Shown one piece after another: positions 24,478 through 34,659 of a stretch of 64,000 nt of DNA. The stretch's first letter is position 1. The number at the start of each line of letters is the position of its first letter. Under the pieces are notes generated by a model. The model did not search any database. It saw nothing but the letters and a program-made list of their open reading frames with translations, and had not been told where the DNA came from. This DNA is from a virus: the IMG/VR virus record IMGVR_UViG_3300045284_000065, positions 27,555-91,554 of that record; one strand, 5' to 3'. A program made the translations under genes and the position numbers.

Positions 24478-25953
24478 TCACGGCCAGGGCGAGATGACGT
24501 TCTGAGTGCTGGGTGCTGCTGCCGTGAGGTACGGCAGGACAGTCGGGGTGGGGGACCAGGGCACCAGGGGCCGAGACTCGTTCCACATCGGGTCCTCCGG
24601 GTAGAGCACGTCGAGGTGGCCGTGGACCGGGATCCCAGCCGGGACCCACTGGTAGGCCAGCCCCTGCAGCGCCGCCTCGTCGTCGGTCAGCGGCGACGAG
24701 GCGTCGACCTTCCAGGCGAACAGCCGACCGAAGGTGGAGTTGCGGAGGTTGTACCAGCAGCTGTAGCTGGCGTGGCGGTTGGACGTGCCGCCGTACCAGC
24801 TGAAGTCCTCGCGCGCCCCGTACGTGGTGTCGCCGTCGAAGTAGGGCCAGTCGTTGCCGTTGTCGGGCAGGTTCCCCGGCTCCACGCACACCTGGTCGAT
24901 GTCGAAGACCCCGGTGGTCAGGGTGGCGTCATACGGCTCGTACTCCAGGCGCAGCATCCCCGACACCGCCTCGCCAGGATCGCGCATGGTGCGGATGTGG
25001 GTGAAGCCTGCGCCGATCAGCCACGACGGAGTCGTCTCACCGTCGCGCAGCGTCTCGTAGCCCCAGTTGGCCATTGACACCCGGTAGTCGTCGTCCCAGG
25101 TGATCAGGCCCAGCTTCAGGACACCAGCGCCGCGCACCTGCATCTGGATCGTCAGGCCTGGTTCGCGGCGACGGCGGTAGGTCAGCGGGAAGACGTTGCT
25201 CTCCAGGATCAGGGGGGTGCCTCCGGTGACACGACCGCAGTTGTTGCCCGCCCCCGGAGGGGGGTCACCGACGAGAGCGATCGACCCATTGGTGCGCCAG
25301 AAGTTCGTCGTCAACTCGAAGCTCGGGTTGGCGATCAGGTTGAGCCGCTGCGGGTAGATCCAGACGTGCTGGGTGCGCGCCGTCTCGAAGGGGATCGGCG
25401 TCCGCTCGATCAGCAGCGTGCCCTCGACAGCGTTGGGCATGGTCCCGGCGTCAGCACCGGCAGACACGTCATCCCAGTAGAACAGCACCCGCTTGTTCGA
25501 CAGGGTGGCGTCGACAGCCGGGACCACGCCATCGTTGGCGTGCATCAGGGGGTTGCCGAGGAACGTGCTGTCGGTGACGAACATCAGGTCGTCCAGCGAC
25601 GATGATCCCTTGTCGAGAGCGAAGCCGACTGCGGCCACTGGTGTCGTCGGCGTCCCCGGAGGGATCACGAAGCGGGAGGAGACGGCGATCTCGGCCACGT
25701 TGCGGGTCGTCCCGGCAGCCTTGGTGATCGTCACCGGCAGGGACGGACCCACGACGTAGGTGCTGCCCCAGCCCAGCATGTTCTTCAGCGTGTCGACCTT
25801 GTTGATACCGGCATATGCCGTAGTCGTCGGGAGGTTCTCGCCCTCGCCCGAGATCAGCGCCGGAGCCTGTGGAAACAGGTACAGCTGGACACTGGCCCCG
25901 GCCCACCCGGCCTTGAGAGTGGAGAGGAACTGCGAGGTGAAGTAGTAACTCAC
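24478..25953 (-). CDS. Tail-tip or fibre-associated structural protein
   Basis: 491 residues from GTG 25953 (GTGA overlap with the gene upstream). Residues 1-200 are beta-rich with no clear motif. From about residue 205 comes NLIANPSFELTTNFWRTNG, the usual opening of a carbohydrate-binding-module-like jelly roll in phage structural proteins, which ends near DIDQVCVEPGN. The C-terminal part is aromatic-rich (YSCWYNLRN). Probably a receptor-contact or sugar-binding subunit at the baseplate rim. It is the last gene of the structural unit. Confidence 0.72.
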   Translation of the reverse strand: MSYYFTSQFLSTLKAGWAGASVQLYLFPQAPALISGEGENLPTTTAYAGINKVDTLKNMLGWGSTYVVGPSLPVTITKAAGTTRNVAEIAVSSRFVIPPGTPTTPVAAVGFALDKGSSSLDDLMFVTDSTFLGNPLMHANDGVVPAVDATLSNKRVLFYWDDVSAGADAGTMPNAVEGTLLIERTPIPFETARTQHVWIYPQRLNLIANPSFELTTNFWRTNGSIALVGDPPPGAGNNCGRVTGGTPLILESNVFPLTYRRRREPGLTIQMQVRGAGVLKLGLITWDDDYRVSMANWGYETLRDGETTPSWLIGAGFTHIRTMRDPGEAVSGMLRLEYEPYDATLTTGVFDIDQVCVEPGNLPDNGNDWPYFDGDTTYGAREDFSWYGGTSNRHASYSCWYNLRNSTFGRLFAWKVDASSPLTDDEAALQGLAYQWVPAGIPVHGHLDVLYPEDPMWNESRPLVPWSPTPTVLPYLTAAAPSTQNVISPWP

Positions 25954-28900
25954 TCCTGCTCCTCTCCGATGAAGAAGGGATCGAACACACCTGGGTCCAG
26001 CGGGCCGATCTTCTCGGCACCGGTATCGGTGGGTCCACCAGGATGCCCTGCCGCTGGGCCGGTCAGGGTGAGGGTCTTGACGAACACGTCCGAGGTGACC
26101 TGCGACGAGTTGCCGACGTAGTAGAGCGAGGCCCCGGAGAAGTGGACGTAGGGCGAGCGACTGGTGTTGGACCCAGCCGCCCGACTGACCACAGCGATCG
26201 CTGGCACGACGTAGGCCCCGTTGGCCGGGACGGTGCCGGATACCGAGGTCGGTGCCCAGTTGCCGACTGTCGGGGTCACCGCCCCCAGCGCCGCCGCCAG
26301 GCTGATGAAGTCATCAGGCCTGCCACCATCCCCGAAGAAGAACAGGAAGGCCTGCATCGACCCGACGCCGAACTCGCTGGCGCAGGAGATGGTGAAGGTG
26401 TACACGTCACCGGGCTTGCACGGTGTGCCCACATCGAAGGGGAGGATCTCCAGTGGTGGATCAGGTGCGATCTGGGTCTGCTTGCCGTCGCCGCAAGTGA
26501 TCAGCAGATCGGCCAGAGCATCGGCTGGACCGGTGTAGACGTGCATCATCCCCTTGCCGCTGGTCGGCCCGGGGTTGTATCCGTAGGTCCCTGAACTGAA
26601 GCCGATCCTGTCGTAGCTCAATGGACTGGCCGGGATGCCAGAGCCGGTGGGCTTGGGGTAGGTGAGGTCGTGGATCCCTGCCCAGTTGCCGGTGCCGTTC
26701 ATGAACTCAGAGTCATCGGGGAGCAGTAACACATTGGGGGACGAGGTGACATCGCAGTCGCACTTGGCCGCTGCATTGACCAGTGACTTCATTCCACCGA
26801 CCGTGCCCCGACCACGGTAGAGGTAGCCGATCGTGCCGACCAGCGCGCGGTAGGAGTAGTCGCCCAGCCCCGGCTCGTACTTCACCCCGAAGTTCTCACC
26901 GATGCGCTGCAGCAGGGAGAGGGGGGTGAAGTCGGTGTGGTACATGTCGAGCGACGACTCGGCGTACTCACGGGTGAGGTCGAACTGGTAGCCGAAGATC
27001 TGCAGCCAGCGCTTCAGGTCGCCGTCGTTGGCCCCGCCGCGCATGTTGTCGTCCAGGTAGCGGTAGTACGGCGGCAGGGCATTCCACAGGTGCTCGGCGT
27101 GATGGTGGTTGCGCGGCAGCAGGCAGCAGTGGATGGCGGAACGCACCCAGTCGAAGCCGACGCGGAAGAACAGGGCGTAGTAGTACCAGCGACCGGGGGT
27201 CAGGCCTGTGGCGGCCGATGTCTCGGGGGAATGAGGGTCGAACTGGTTGGGGGTGAGGATCTCATGGCTGGTGGCGTCGTAGCGATAGCCGGTGGGGTAC
27301 AGCTGCGCCTTGGTCTGCCGCATGATCGCCTGACCGTCGTTGACCGTGGACGGGTAGCCCATAGCGGCGCGGATGATCGTCACCTCGCTCCAGGTGATGT
27401 CGGCCAGCGTGGAGGGCGTCTCCCAGGAGATCGCAAACTGCTCGGGGACGTTCCACTCGATCTCGATGGTGTCGTAGTTGATCGGCTGGGAGTAGAGAGT
27501 GCCCTTGCCGACACCAGCAGGCGTCCACCCCGGCAGGGTCGTCGGATATCGGATGGCCGTCTGCTGGGTGCGGGCATTGGTCGAGCCACGGACGTAGTCG
27601 CCACCTGAAACGGTGGTATCGATGACGCGCTGCACGGTGAAGGCGGGCTGGTCCCACCACTTCGACGTGTCGTCCGTCTCGGTACCGGGCCACCACGGAC
27701 GGTTGAGGGAGGGCGGCGAAAGCTCCGTCACCGGCCCGACCGGTGCCGGAGTGAGCACAGTCGACGGCCCGTCCTCGCCGCGCACCAGGGTGGTAGTCGG
27801 CCCCTGGGGTGACGGGAGGATGGTGGTCGTAGGACCAGGCAGTGACGGCTCCAGGTCCGAGGTGGGGCCAGGAGCGGACGGCTGGACCTTCATGGTGCGG
27901 CTCGCGCCGACCGGCTCTAGCACCACGTTCTCTCCGGTGAAGGCGGTGAAGGCACCCGAGTCGGCTGCGATCCCGGCGAAGGAGTTGATGTTCCAGCCGA
28001 ACTTCTCGGTCCCACCGGGGACGTTGTTGGCCCCGATGCCGTTGGTGATCGACACGTTGGAGAGCCAGCCCCGCATGGACAGCGTGCCGTCCTCGGCCCC
28101 ACCGAAGGTCACCTGCTCGGTGTCCATGTACAGGGCGGTGACGTTCTCGAAGACGAGGGGGTCGCCCTGGGCCACCCAATCGGTCGGCAGCGGGACCAGC
28201 GGGGTGCCCACCGGGGTGAGCGCCTCGGGTGCGGTGAAGAAGGTCACCGTGGCGTCCGTGGTGGAGTAGTTCGTCGTGATCGCCAGCCAGCCCCAGTCGA
28301 CGTTGTCGTCGTCCCACACATCAGCGAGCACAGCGTTGATGTCGTCGGTCATCCCATCCGAGGAGGCGTGGAAGCTGAACTCAGTGCCCTTACGACGCAG
28401 CGAGAAGCTGCGCCCGAGTGGGGTGACATCACCGGTCGATGCTGTCGAGGCGACGTTGGCGTTGATCTTGGCGTAGGTGAACGTCGTCGTGGTCGGAACT
28501 GTCGTGATCGTGACAGTCCCGTCGAAGGGAGCGCCGACGCCGGTCACGATGACGGCGTTGCCGACCGCCAGCTTGTGGGGGTCCTTCGTGGTGATGGTCG
28601 CCACGTTCGTGGTCAGCTGCTTGTTCAGCACCTTCGACGCTGGCGTGGTGTTCCACTTCTGGACGAGCACCTGCTCAGTGGTGAGCAGCTTGCCCGTGAA
28701 GTTCACCCTGACCATGAGGGTGAAGTCGCTGGTCACGGTCGAGAGGTTGGGGACCGTGGCCCGGCAGTACTCGCCACTTACGCCATCGAACGATACATAT
28801 CCCGATATGGTCGGCGTGCTCGACTGATGCAGCGTGATGGTCTTGCCCCACTGCTCGTTGAACACCGTCGTGGCGGTCGGGACCCGCAGGGACTCCTGGT

Positions 28901-31900
28901 CCATGCGGAACATCTCGATGTTGGTGGCGTCGTTGTAGATCCTCAGGTTGGCGATGCGCCCACCGAACCAAGAGGTGTCACCCTCGGTCGCACCGATCCA
29001 GAACGGCCCGTTGCCCTGCACCAGACCCGAGGTGGGGTAGTTGGTCACGATCGGCTGGCCGATAGCGACCCAGCTGTCGCCGTAGTCGAGCGTCTCGAAG
29101 AGGCGCAGGCTCTGCTGATTGGGCACCGTCATGTCCACTGCCAGCCTGAGGTAGCGGTACTCCCCATTGACCGGGCCAGCGATGGGCCGGGTGGTCGAGG
29201 TGTATTCGATGGAGCCAGACGAGTTGGTCCAGGTGAACAGCAACTCACCGTTGGGCGACAGGCGCACCAGGTAGGAGTGGTTGTTGCCCGCCGACCAGCG
29301 TCCGAAGAGAGTCTGAGCCGGTCCCTCGGAGTGGGATGTCGGCGGGTCCTCCGAGTCCACTACCAGCTGACCGGTCCAGCGATCGGCGGCGAGTCGGATG
29401 TCGATGGTCATCGACCCGGCGATGGCAGGGAAGCCGCCAGCCGGGACGGTGGCGTAGTTGCCGAGGGTCCCGGGGAAGTAGAGGTAGCCGGGGTTGGGCG
29501 ATGTCTCGATGGCGGTCTGCGTCTTCACGATGGTGACGGTCTGACCGGTCACGGCCTTGAAGCTGGTCGCCGCTGGGTCGATGGCCAAGCAGGTCTGGTC
29601 GATCAGCAGCGCCTCAGTGTTCTGGATCGGCACGCCACCCGGATCGAACGAAGTGCGGAACGAGACGTTGCTGATCGCCCCGTCGAAGAAGTTGCCGATG
29701 ACCAGCGTCGCTATCGAAGCGAACATTGGACCGGAGGTGGGCGTCTCGGAGAGTCGGGTCCAGGTCCGGTTGTCATCGGAGGTCCAGAAGCGGACGTAGT
29801 TGCTGGTTCCGGCCTCGAAGGAGACGGCCACCCGCTTGGCTGCCTGGGCCTGCAGCCCCAGCGCCGGGGACTCCACGACGTTGTCGTAGTTGTTGCCGTT
29901 CGATGACCAGTAGAACAGCAGGGTCCCCCGGCTGGAGAGCAGGAAGGACCAGCCGACGAGGCCAGCGCTGCCCGACTTGGTCATGATCGCCCGGTTGCGC
30001 CGCGGCGGCGTCCAGTCGTTGGCGATCAGGCGGGCCTCCACCACGAACGAGGTGTTGTCCTGGAAGGCCGTCTCGTTGGGGACAGTGAGGAAGTTGCTCT
30101 CGGTCCCCGGCAGCACGATGTAGCCGAAGTCGACCGGGACGTAGTCACGCCGCACCGTCGCCGTGCCACCCTGCAGAGCGAGCGTGCCAGCCTGAGGGTT
30201 GGCCGGGATGTGCTCGGAGGCCAGGCGCAGCATCTCCAGGGAGGTCGACTGAGTCGACCCGTAGATGGACAGCCCGTAGAGACGCCCGTCGTACTGCGCC
30301 CCGATGACCAGTGGCGATGTCGAGTTGAAGACGGTGCCAGTCAGGCCACTCTGGCGCGTCCCCAGCGGTGCCCAGGTGACGCCGCTGTCGGGGGAGAGCC
30401 AGAAGTCCACGACCCGGACACCGCCGACGATGTCAGTGTCGATCCGCACCACCTGGCGGCTGGTGCTCGCTGGCACCGGCTGGGTGCAGGTCAGCGTGTA
30501 GAAGACCGTGCCGTCGATGGAGTAGAGGAACTGCAGACACCCGTTGATGTCCATCATCACGGCGTAGCCACGCTGGCCCGCCGCTGCCCACTTCGAGATG
30601 ATGGTCTGAGCGGTGTAGGGCAGCCAGGAGCGCGGGAGGATGCCGAAGACGAATGAGGTGGGGCCGGTGATCTCCAGGGTCGCAGCGTCGGCAATCACCA
30701 GGTCGTTGCCGAGCGTCCCGGGGAACAGGATGTAGCCGGTGCCCTTCGGTGCCGGGTTGCGGTAGACGGTGATGGCCTGGCCGGTCGCCGCTGTCAGAGC
30801 AGTGCTGGTCGATGTGACGGCGTTTCCCTGAGCGTCGTTGATGAAGTTGTCGGCGTTGAGGCCAAACACCTCGGTGCCCTCCACCGGCAGCGCTCCGGTC
30901 CCCGTGCGGATAGAGACATATCCAATGTCCCCGTCGATCGACGGCCCAGTGGGGACCGACCCCGAGGTCCAGCCCGAGCCGATCCGCAGCGGGTTAGTGC
31001 TGTTGCCGATCGCAGAAGCACCCACGGTGACGCTGAAGCTCGCCGTCCACGACGCTGCCGCAGGAGGGGTGAGGCTGTCGGTCAGCGAGTACCACACCTT
31101 GTGGTTCACCACCCCGGTGGGGTCGTAGAAGATGCTGTACCAGACCCACTGCTCGTTGGCGTCGATGGTGGTGCGGCTAGTAGCCCTGAAGTAGGAGGAG
31201 TCGTTGGGACCCCAGGAGAACAACAGGCCATATGGGCCAGTCACCACCCGATAGACCAACCCCTTGCCGACCGGGACGCTGAAGTGGTTGGGCACCGTGT
31301 CCCGCTGACGCATCCGCAGGATGATGTACATCGGCGTGATCACGTCGAGAGCGGTGGCGTCGGGCGTCTCCATGTAGTTGCCGGTCGTGCCGGGGAAGGT
31401 GGCGTACCCCTGCCCGATCGCCTTGGGCGTGCGGACGACGGTCACGACGGTGTTGACCGGCCCCACCGAGGGAGCGAATGACGTGGCATCGGGGACCACC
31501 CCAGCCAGGTCCTGATTCCCGTCGAAACGAATCGCCTCGACGCCGCTGTCCGCTTCGGACATGTAGTACACGCGCCCGACGAAGGGAGAGAGGCCGCTCG
31601 TCGTGTTGTTGCCGATGAGTACCTGGCCCGACTGGGTGAGCAGAGGGGTGGTCCCGGCATTGGCCCCGGTGACCGGGGTCCCCAGCTGGATCCAGGTGGC
31701 CTTCAGCGGGTCGATCTCGTTGTCGAAGGAGTACCAGTAGGTGCAGACCGCCGAGGAGATCACGACCTGGCCCCGGATCCAGATGTCCTTGTCGATGGCG
31801 ATGCCGGGGATATCAGCGTTGGCAGCGACGCCACCGATCGGTGCCACCGAGGTGTTGAGGACGCCGACAACAGGCCGGTTGGTGGACTGGATGCTGAGAT

Positions 31901-32090
31901 AGGCGTGGGTGCTGTTCCACCCGCAGATCGGTCGGTTCAGGCTGCTCAGAGCACTGAAGCGGACCCGCACGGTGAACTGGAGCGAAGTGGGTGGCGACGC
32001 CAGGTTGGCGCGATCGATCCTCGCGTAGTTGCCGACCTGACCTGGGAAGTACAGGTAGCCGGGAGCGTCGACAGGGAAGGCGAGAGGCAT
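25950..32090 (-). CDS. Giant gpI-like baseplate protein with six LamG-like domains
   Basis: 2046 residues. Six copies of a LamG/concanavalin-type domain, each opening with a variant of GYLYFPGTLGNYA, begin near residues 8, 230, 453, 656, 868 and 1100. A linker of PGPTT-type repeats (about 1400-1457) follows. The C-terminal part has a WYYYALFFRV segment and then LWNALPPYYRYLDDN and FGYQFDLTREYAES, characteristic of P2 gpI-type tail proteins that link baseplate to fibres. The last 250 residues are beta-rich. LamG domains bind sugars or proteins, so this looks like a wedge component fused to its own adhesin stack. Start ATG 32090 overlaps the gpJ-like stop. Confidence 0.82.
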   Translation of the reverse strand: MPLAFPVDAPGYLYFPGQVGNYARIDRANLASPPTSLQFTVRVRFSALSSLNRPICGWNSTHAYLSIQSTNRPVVGVLNTSVAPIGGVAANADIPGIAIDKDIWIRGQVVISSAVCTYWYSFDNEIDPLKATWIQLGTPVTGANAGTTPLLTQSGQVLIGNNTTSGLSPFVGRVYYMSEADSGVEAIRFDGNQDLAGVVPDATSFAPSVGPVNTVVTVVRTPKAIGQGYATFPGTTGNYMETPDATALDVITPMYIILRMRQRDTVPNHFSVPVGKGLVYRVVTGPYGLLFSWGPNDSSYFRATSRTTIDANEQWVWYSIFYDPTGVVNHKVWYSLTDSLTPPAAASWTASFSVTVGASAIGNSTNPLRIGSGWTSGSVPTGPSIDGDIGYVSIRTGTGALPVEGTEVFGLNADNFINDAQGNAVTSTSTALTAATGQAITVYRNPAPKGTGYILFPGTLGNDLVIADAATLEITGPTSFVFGILPRSWLPYTAQTIISKWAAAGQRGYAVMMDINGCLQFLYSIDGTVFYTLTCTQPVPASTSRQVVRIDTDIVGGVRVVDFWLSPDSGVTWAPLGTRQSGLTGTVFNSTSPLVIGAQYDGRLYGLSIYGSTQSTSLEMLRLASEHIPANPQAGTLALQGGTATVRRDYVPVDFGYIVLPGTESNFLTVPNETAFQDNTSFVVEARLIANDWTPPRRNRAIMTKSGSAGLVGWSFLLSSRGTLLFYWSSNGNNYDNVVESPALGLQAQAAKRVAVSFEAGTSNYVRFWTSDDNRTWTRLSETPTSGPMFASIATLVIGNFFDGAISNVSFRTSFDPGGVPIQNTEALLIDQTCLAIDPAATSFKAVTGQTVTIVKTQTAIETSPNPGYLYFPGTLGNYATVPAGGFPAIAGSMTIDIRLAADRWTGQLVVDSEDPPTSHSEGPAQTLFGRWSAGNNHSYLVRLSPNGELLFTWTNSSGSIEYTSTTRPIAGPVNGEYRYLRLAVDMTVPNQQSLRLFETLDYGDSWVAIGQPIVTNYPTSGLVQGNGPFWIGATEGDTSWFGGRIANLRIYNDATNIEMFRMDQESLRVPTATTVFNEQWGKTITLHQSSTPTISGYVSFDGVSGEYCRATVPNLSTVTSDFTLMVRVNFTGKLLTTEQVLVQKWNTTPASKVLNKQLTTNVATITTKDPHKLAVGNAVIVTGVGAPFDGTVTITTVPTTTTFTYAKINANVASTASTGDVTPLGRSFSLRRKGTEFSFHASSDGMTDDINAVLADVWDDDNVDWGWLAITTNYSTTDATVTFFTAPEALTPVGTPLVPLPTDWVAQGDPLVFENVTALYMDTEQVTFGGAEDGTLSMRGWLSNVSITNGIGANNVPGGTEKFGWNINSFAGIAADSGAFTAFTGENVVLEPVGASRTMKVQPSAPGPTSDLEPSLPGPTTTILPSPQGPTTTLVRGEDGPSTVLTPAPVGPVTELSPPSLNRPWWPGTETDDTSKWWDQPAFTVQRVIDTTVSGGDYVRGSTNARTQQTAIRYPTTLPGWTPAGVGKGTLYSQPINYDTIEIEWNVPEQFAISWETPSTLADITWSEVTIIRAAMGYPSTVNDGQAIMRQTKAQLYPTGYRYDATSHEILTPNQFDPHSPETSAATGLTPGRWYYYALFFRVGFDWVRSAIHCCLLPRNHHHAEHLWNALPPYYRYLDDNMRGGANDGDLKRWLQIFGYQFDLTREYAESSLDMYHTDFTPLSLLQRIGENFGVKYEPGLGDYSYRALVGTIGYLYRGRGTVGGMKSLVNAAAKCDCDVTSSPNVLLLPDDSEFMNGTGNWAGIHDLTYPKPTGSGIPASPLSYDRIGFSSGTYGYNPGPTSGKGMMHVYTGPADALADLLITCGDGKQTQIAPDPPLEILPFDVGTPCKPGDVYTFTISCASEFGVGSMQAFLFFFGDGGRPDDFISLAAALGAVTPTVGNWAPTSVSGTVPANGAYVVPAIAVVSRAAGSNTSRSPYVHFSGASLYYVGNSSQVTSDVFVKTLTLTGPAAGHPGGPTDTGAEKIGPLDPGVFDPFFIGEEQE
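28797..28808. repeat. Dispersed palindrome, copy ATATCCCGATAT
   Basis: Exact copy in the sixth LamG-like unit of the gpI-like gene; the other five units have no such site at this place, so it is not a product of the protein repeat. Confidence 0.7.
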
Positions 32091-34189
32091 CAGGTGTTCG
32101 CCAAGCCCCCGTCAGCGGTCACCCACAGGCCGTCGTGGATGAACTCGTCGTCGGTGTAGTAGGGCGGGTAGCTGGCCGACGACGCCGACTCGTCGTACTT
32201 GACCGGGTCGATGCGTGGGATGTGCAGGTCGTCCACGATGATGTCCCCCACCTCGCCCACCGTGACCGGCGTCGGGGAGTAGCGCACGAAGGTGAAGTCG
32301 ATCGAGGTGCTGGCGGCAGGCGTGGTGTTGGGCGACGACTTGCGGGCGATGACCACGTCCCAGTCGGCGTACCCCGGCGTTGACGGGACGCCGGTACCAC
32401 CGTGGAGAGTGGCGTTGGAGCGCACGACGTAGTCCCACCACGATCCGTTGGCCGGGTTGCTCAACACGATGTGGTCGCCCACGTCGACACGGCCCAGGTC
32501 CGCCGTGCGGTTGTCACTCCCGGCAGAGGGCGACGTGGTATCCCGATATGAAATGGCGATGTGCAGGAAGTCGGGGTCGGTCGAGGTCGTGTCGTCGTAG
32601 AGCCGGTAGAACGTGGCGGTCGGCTCGGGCGGGCTGGCCCCGGCCTCGAACTTCCACTGGCTGGTGAACATCGTCTCCACCGGCTGGGTGGGAGGCCCGA
32701 GCACCAGAGGGTCGACCACCACGGTGCCGCTCTCGGAGGGCGGGCGTGAGGTGGTCAGCCAGTTGACCTCGGCCCAGTCCACGCCCTGCACAGTGAGCAC
32801 GGCTCGGTAGACATCACCGAGGGTGATGCGGGTGCCGAAGTCGACCATGTCGAAGTCGAGCAGCGTGTGGAGCGTGGAGTCGACCTTGTTGCGAACGTCG
32901 AGACGGTTGAACACCTCGGCCACCTGGATGTTGATCCTGATGAAGACGTTGGTCCACAGGTCCATGCAGTGCAGCGGGCCAGCCACGACGGTGGAGCCGA
33001 TGAGGATCTTGTCCTGCATCGTCTGCTCGACAGAGGTACACAGCCGCTGCATCTGAGCATCGGTGCATTCGTCAGCGCTGGAGGACAGGGTCGGAGCGAC
33101 CCACACCTTGACGGCGGTGTACACCGTGCCATAGGCGACGCTCTTGGCCACTCCTGGCGTCTGCATCGCCAGGTCGGCGTAGTCGTTGAGGGTGACAGCG
33201 CGGCTGCGGATGCGGGCACCGGCCCGGGGGACCGAGAAGCGCATCGATGCCACCGACTCGGCATCGGCTCCACCAGAGGGAGAAGCCGGGTTGGACACCG
33301 TCACCTGCCATGCCTCGAAGAAGCCAGCAATCGGGACGATGGTGGAGATCATCTTGGCCGGGACATCATTGGCCGCTGCGCCGACGCCGTAGCGGTAGGT
33401 GGCGAACAGCTGGGCGTTAGCAGACGGGATCCGGCCCGACGTGTTGTCCCCGAAGCAGATGTGGGTGAAGCCCTGGTCGTCCAGGTAGGTGGTGAACACC
33501 GACTGGGTCGGGCGCGCCGTTGCCAGATCGGTGGTGTAGGTCCACACGACCTGCTGGTAGCCCTCGCTCGACACGATGCGGAGCGACCCGGCGATGATGC
33601 CCTTCTGCGGCAGGGTGAACTCGGTGTTGGCGATACCGAAGGCCACGCCGATCGGCGTGTCCCGCACTGTCACGCCCTCCTGGGCAAGCAGCGTGAACGG
33701 ATCGTCACCAGGGTGGAACGTCACTGCGTTGACAGTCTCGAAGACGATGGTGTCCCCGGCGTTATCCGAAGAGGAGTAGCACCGGGTGCCTGCTGGAATG
33801 GTGAGCGGGTCCTTGGGGTCGGTGGGATCGGGGGTGTAGGGGGTGATGGTCAGGTCCACCGATGCCGCCGCCTGTCCAGTCGGCTTGTAGCCGAGCATGT
33901 CGGCGATGTAGTACACCGACTGGGGCCGAATGGCAGTGGCGAGGAATGACTCACTGGCCGTGCGGTCGATGTAGAAGTTGAGGATGTCACCGAGGTAGGC
34001 GAACAGTTCCAGGATCACCGTGCCGAAGTCGGAGGACTCCCCGGCCGTCGTCCACTCGGGCATGATCGTGTTGGCGAGACGGACCAACTCGGCCCGGAGC
34101 GACGTGAAGTCACGACTGGTGTAGTCGAGGATCAGCTTGTTCTTGAGGCCTTCGTCGTCCAGTGAGACGAGCACGCCGATGTCAGACAC
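32090..34189 (-). CDS. Baseplate J-like (gpJ/gp6-type) wedge protein
   Basis: 699 residues. N terminus: LDYTSRDFTSLRAELVRLAN followed by ESSDFGTVILELFAYLGDILNFYIDR, the typical opening of baseplate J proteins in contractile tails. The middle has AGARIRSRAVTLNDYADLAMQTPGVAK, another family hallmark. The C-terminal 200 residues are an extension not found in short gpJ. It forms the iris-like ring of the baseplate wedge. The gp25-like gene precedes it by eight bases and the gpI-like gene overlaps its stop. Confidence 0.88.
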   Translation of the reverse strand: MSDIGVLVSLDDEGLKNKLILDYTSRDFTSLRAELVRLANTIMPEWTTAGESSDFGTVILELFAYLGDILNFYIDRTASESFLATAIRPQSVYYIADMLGYKPTGQAAASVDLTITPYTPDPTDPKDPLTIPAGTRCYSSSDNAGDTIVFETVNAVTFHPGDDPFTLLAQEGVTVRDTPIGVAFGIANTEFTLPQKGIIAGSLRIVSSEGYQQVVWTYTTDLATARPTQSVFTTYLDDQGFTHICFGDNTSGRIPSANAQLFATYRYGVGAAANDVPAKMISTIVPIAGFFEAWQVTVSNPASPSGGADAESVASMRFSVPRAGARIRSRAVTLNDYADLAMQTPGVAKSVAYGTVYTAVKVWVAPTLSSSADECTDAQMQRLCTSVEQTMQDKILIGSTVVAGPLHCMDLWTNVFIRINIQVAEVFNRLDVRNKVDSTLHTLLDFDMVDFGTRITLGDVYRAVLTVQGVDWAEVNWLTTSRPPSESGTVVVDPLVLGPPTQPVETMFTSQWKFEAGASPPEPTATFYRLYDDTTSTDPDFLHIAISYRDTTSPSAGSDNRTADLGRVDVGDHIVLSNPANGSWWDYVVRSNATLHGGTGVPSTPGYADWDVVIARKSSPNTTPAASTSIDFTFVRYSPTPVTVGEVGDIIVDDLHIPRIDPVKYDESASSASYPPYYTDDEFIHDGLWVTADGGLANT

Positions 34190-34197
34190 AGTGACTC

Positions 34198-34659
34198 CTA
34201 GAGGGGTGCGGGCGGAACGGCGTCGTGCAGCGCCTCGATGTGACCCGGCAGGGTCCGACCGAAGAACTCCGACGACGGCAGCGGAATGGTCAACGTGCTC
34301 TCGCCGCCCACCGACGAGGACTGGTAGCTGATCTTCACGTCCACTTCAGCTTCGGGCACACCCGAGGTTTCGATGATGACGTAGCGGATGGAGGCGCGAA
34401 GCAGGACGCGCCCATCGGGACCGGTGTTGGCATTGGCCAAGCGCGTGCGGACGATGGAGGCGGCGTCCTGTCGCTCCAGTTCGTCACGGGGATCGAACAG
34501 CGCCGACTGCAGGTCGCACCCGTAGTGGGGCCGGAAGACACGCTCGCCCTGGTTGGTCATCAGGGCGTCGATCACCTGGCCGCGCACGATCTCGTCGTAG
34601 TTGGTGGTGGTGCCGACCTTGCCGCCCTGCACGCGGAAGGGGACCTGGAGCGCTCTCAT
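34198..34659 (-). CDS. gp25-like baseplate wedge protein
   Basis: 153 residues from ATG 34659 (ATGA overlap); the open frame continues upstream but inside the hub gene. Family pattern: IVRGQVIDALMTNQGERVFRPHYGCDLQSALFDP, in parts GERVFRPHYGCDLQ, then ELERQDAASIVRTRLA. gp25-type proteins, also found in type VI secretion, start sheath assembly. About the usual length. Confidence 0.87.
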   Translation of the reverse strand: MRALQVPFRVQGGKVGTTTNYDEIVRGQVIDALMTNQGERVFRPHYGCDLQSALFDPRDELERQDAASIVRTRLANANTGPDGRVLLRASIRYVIIETSGVPEAEVDVKISYQSSSVGGESTLTIPLPSSEFFGRTLPGHIEALHDAVPPAPL

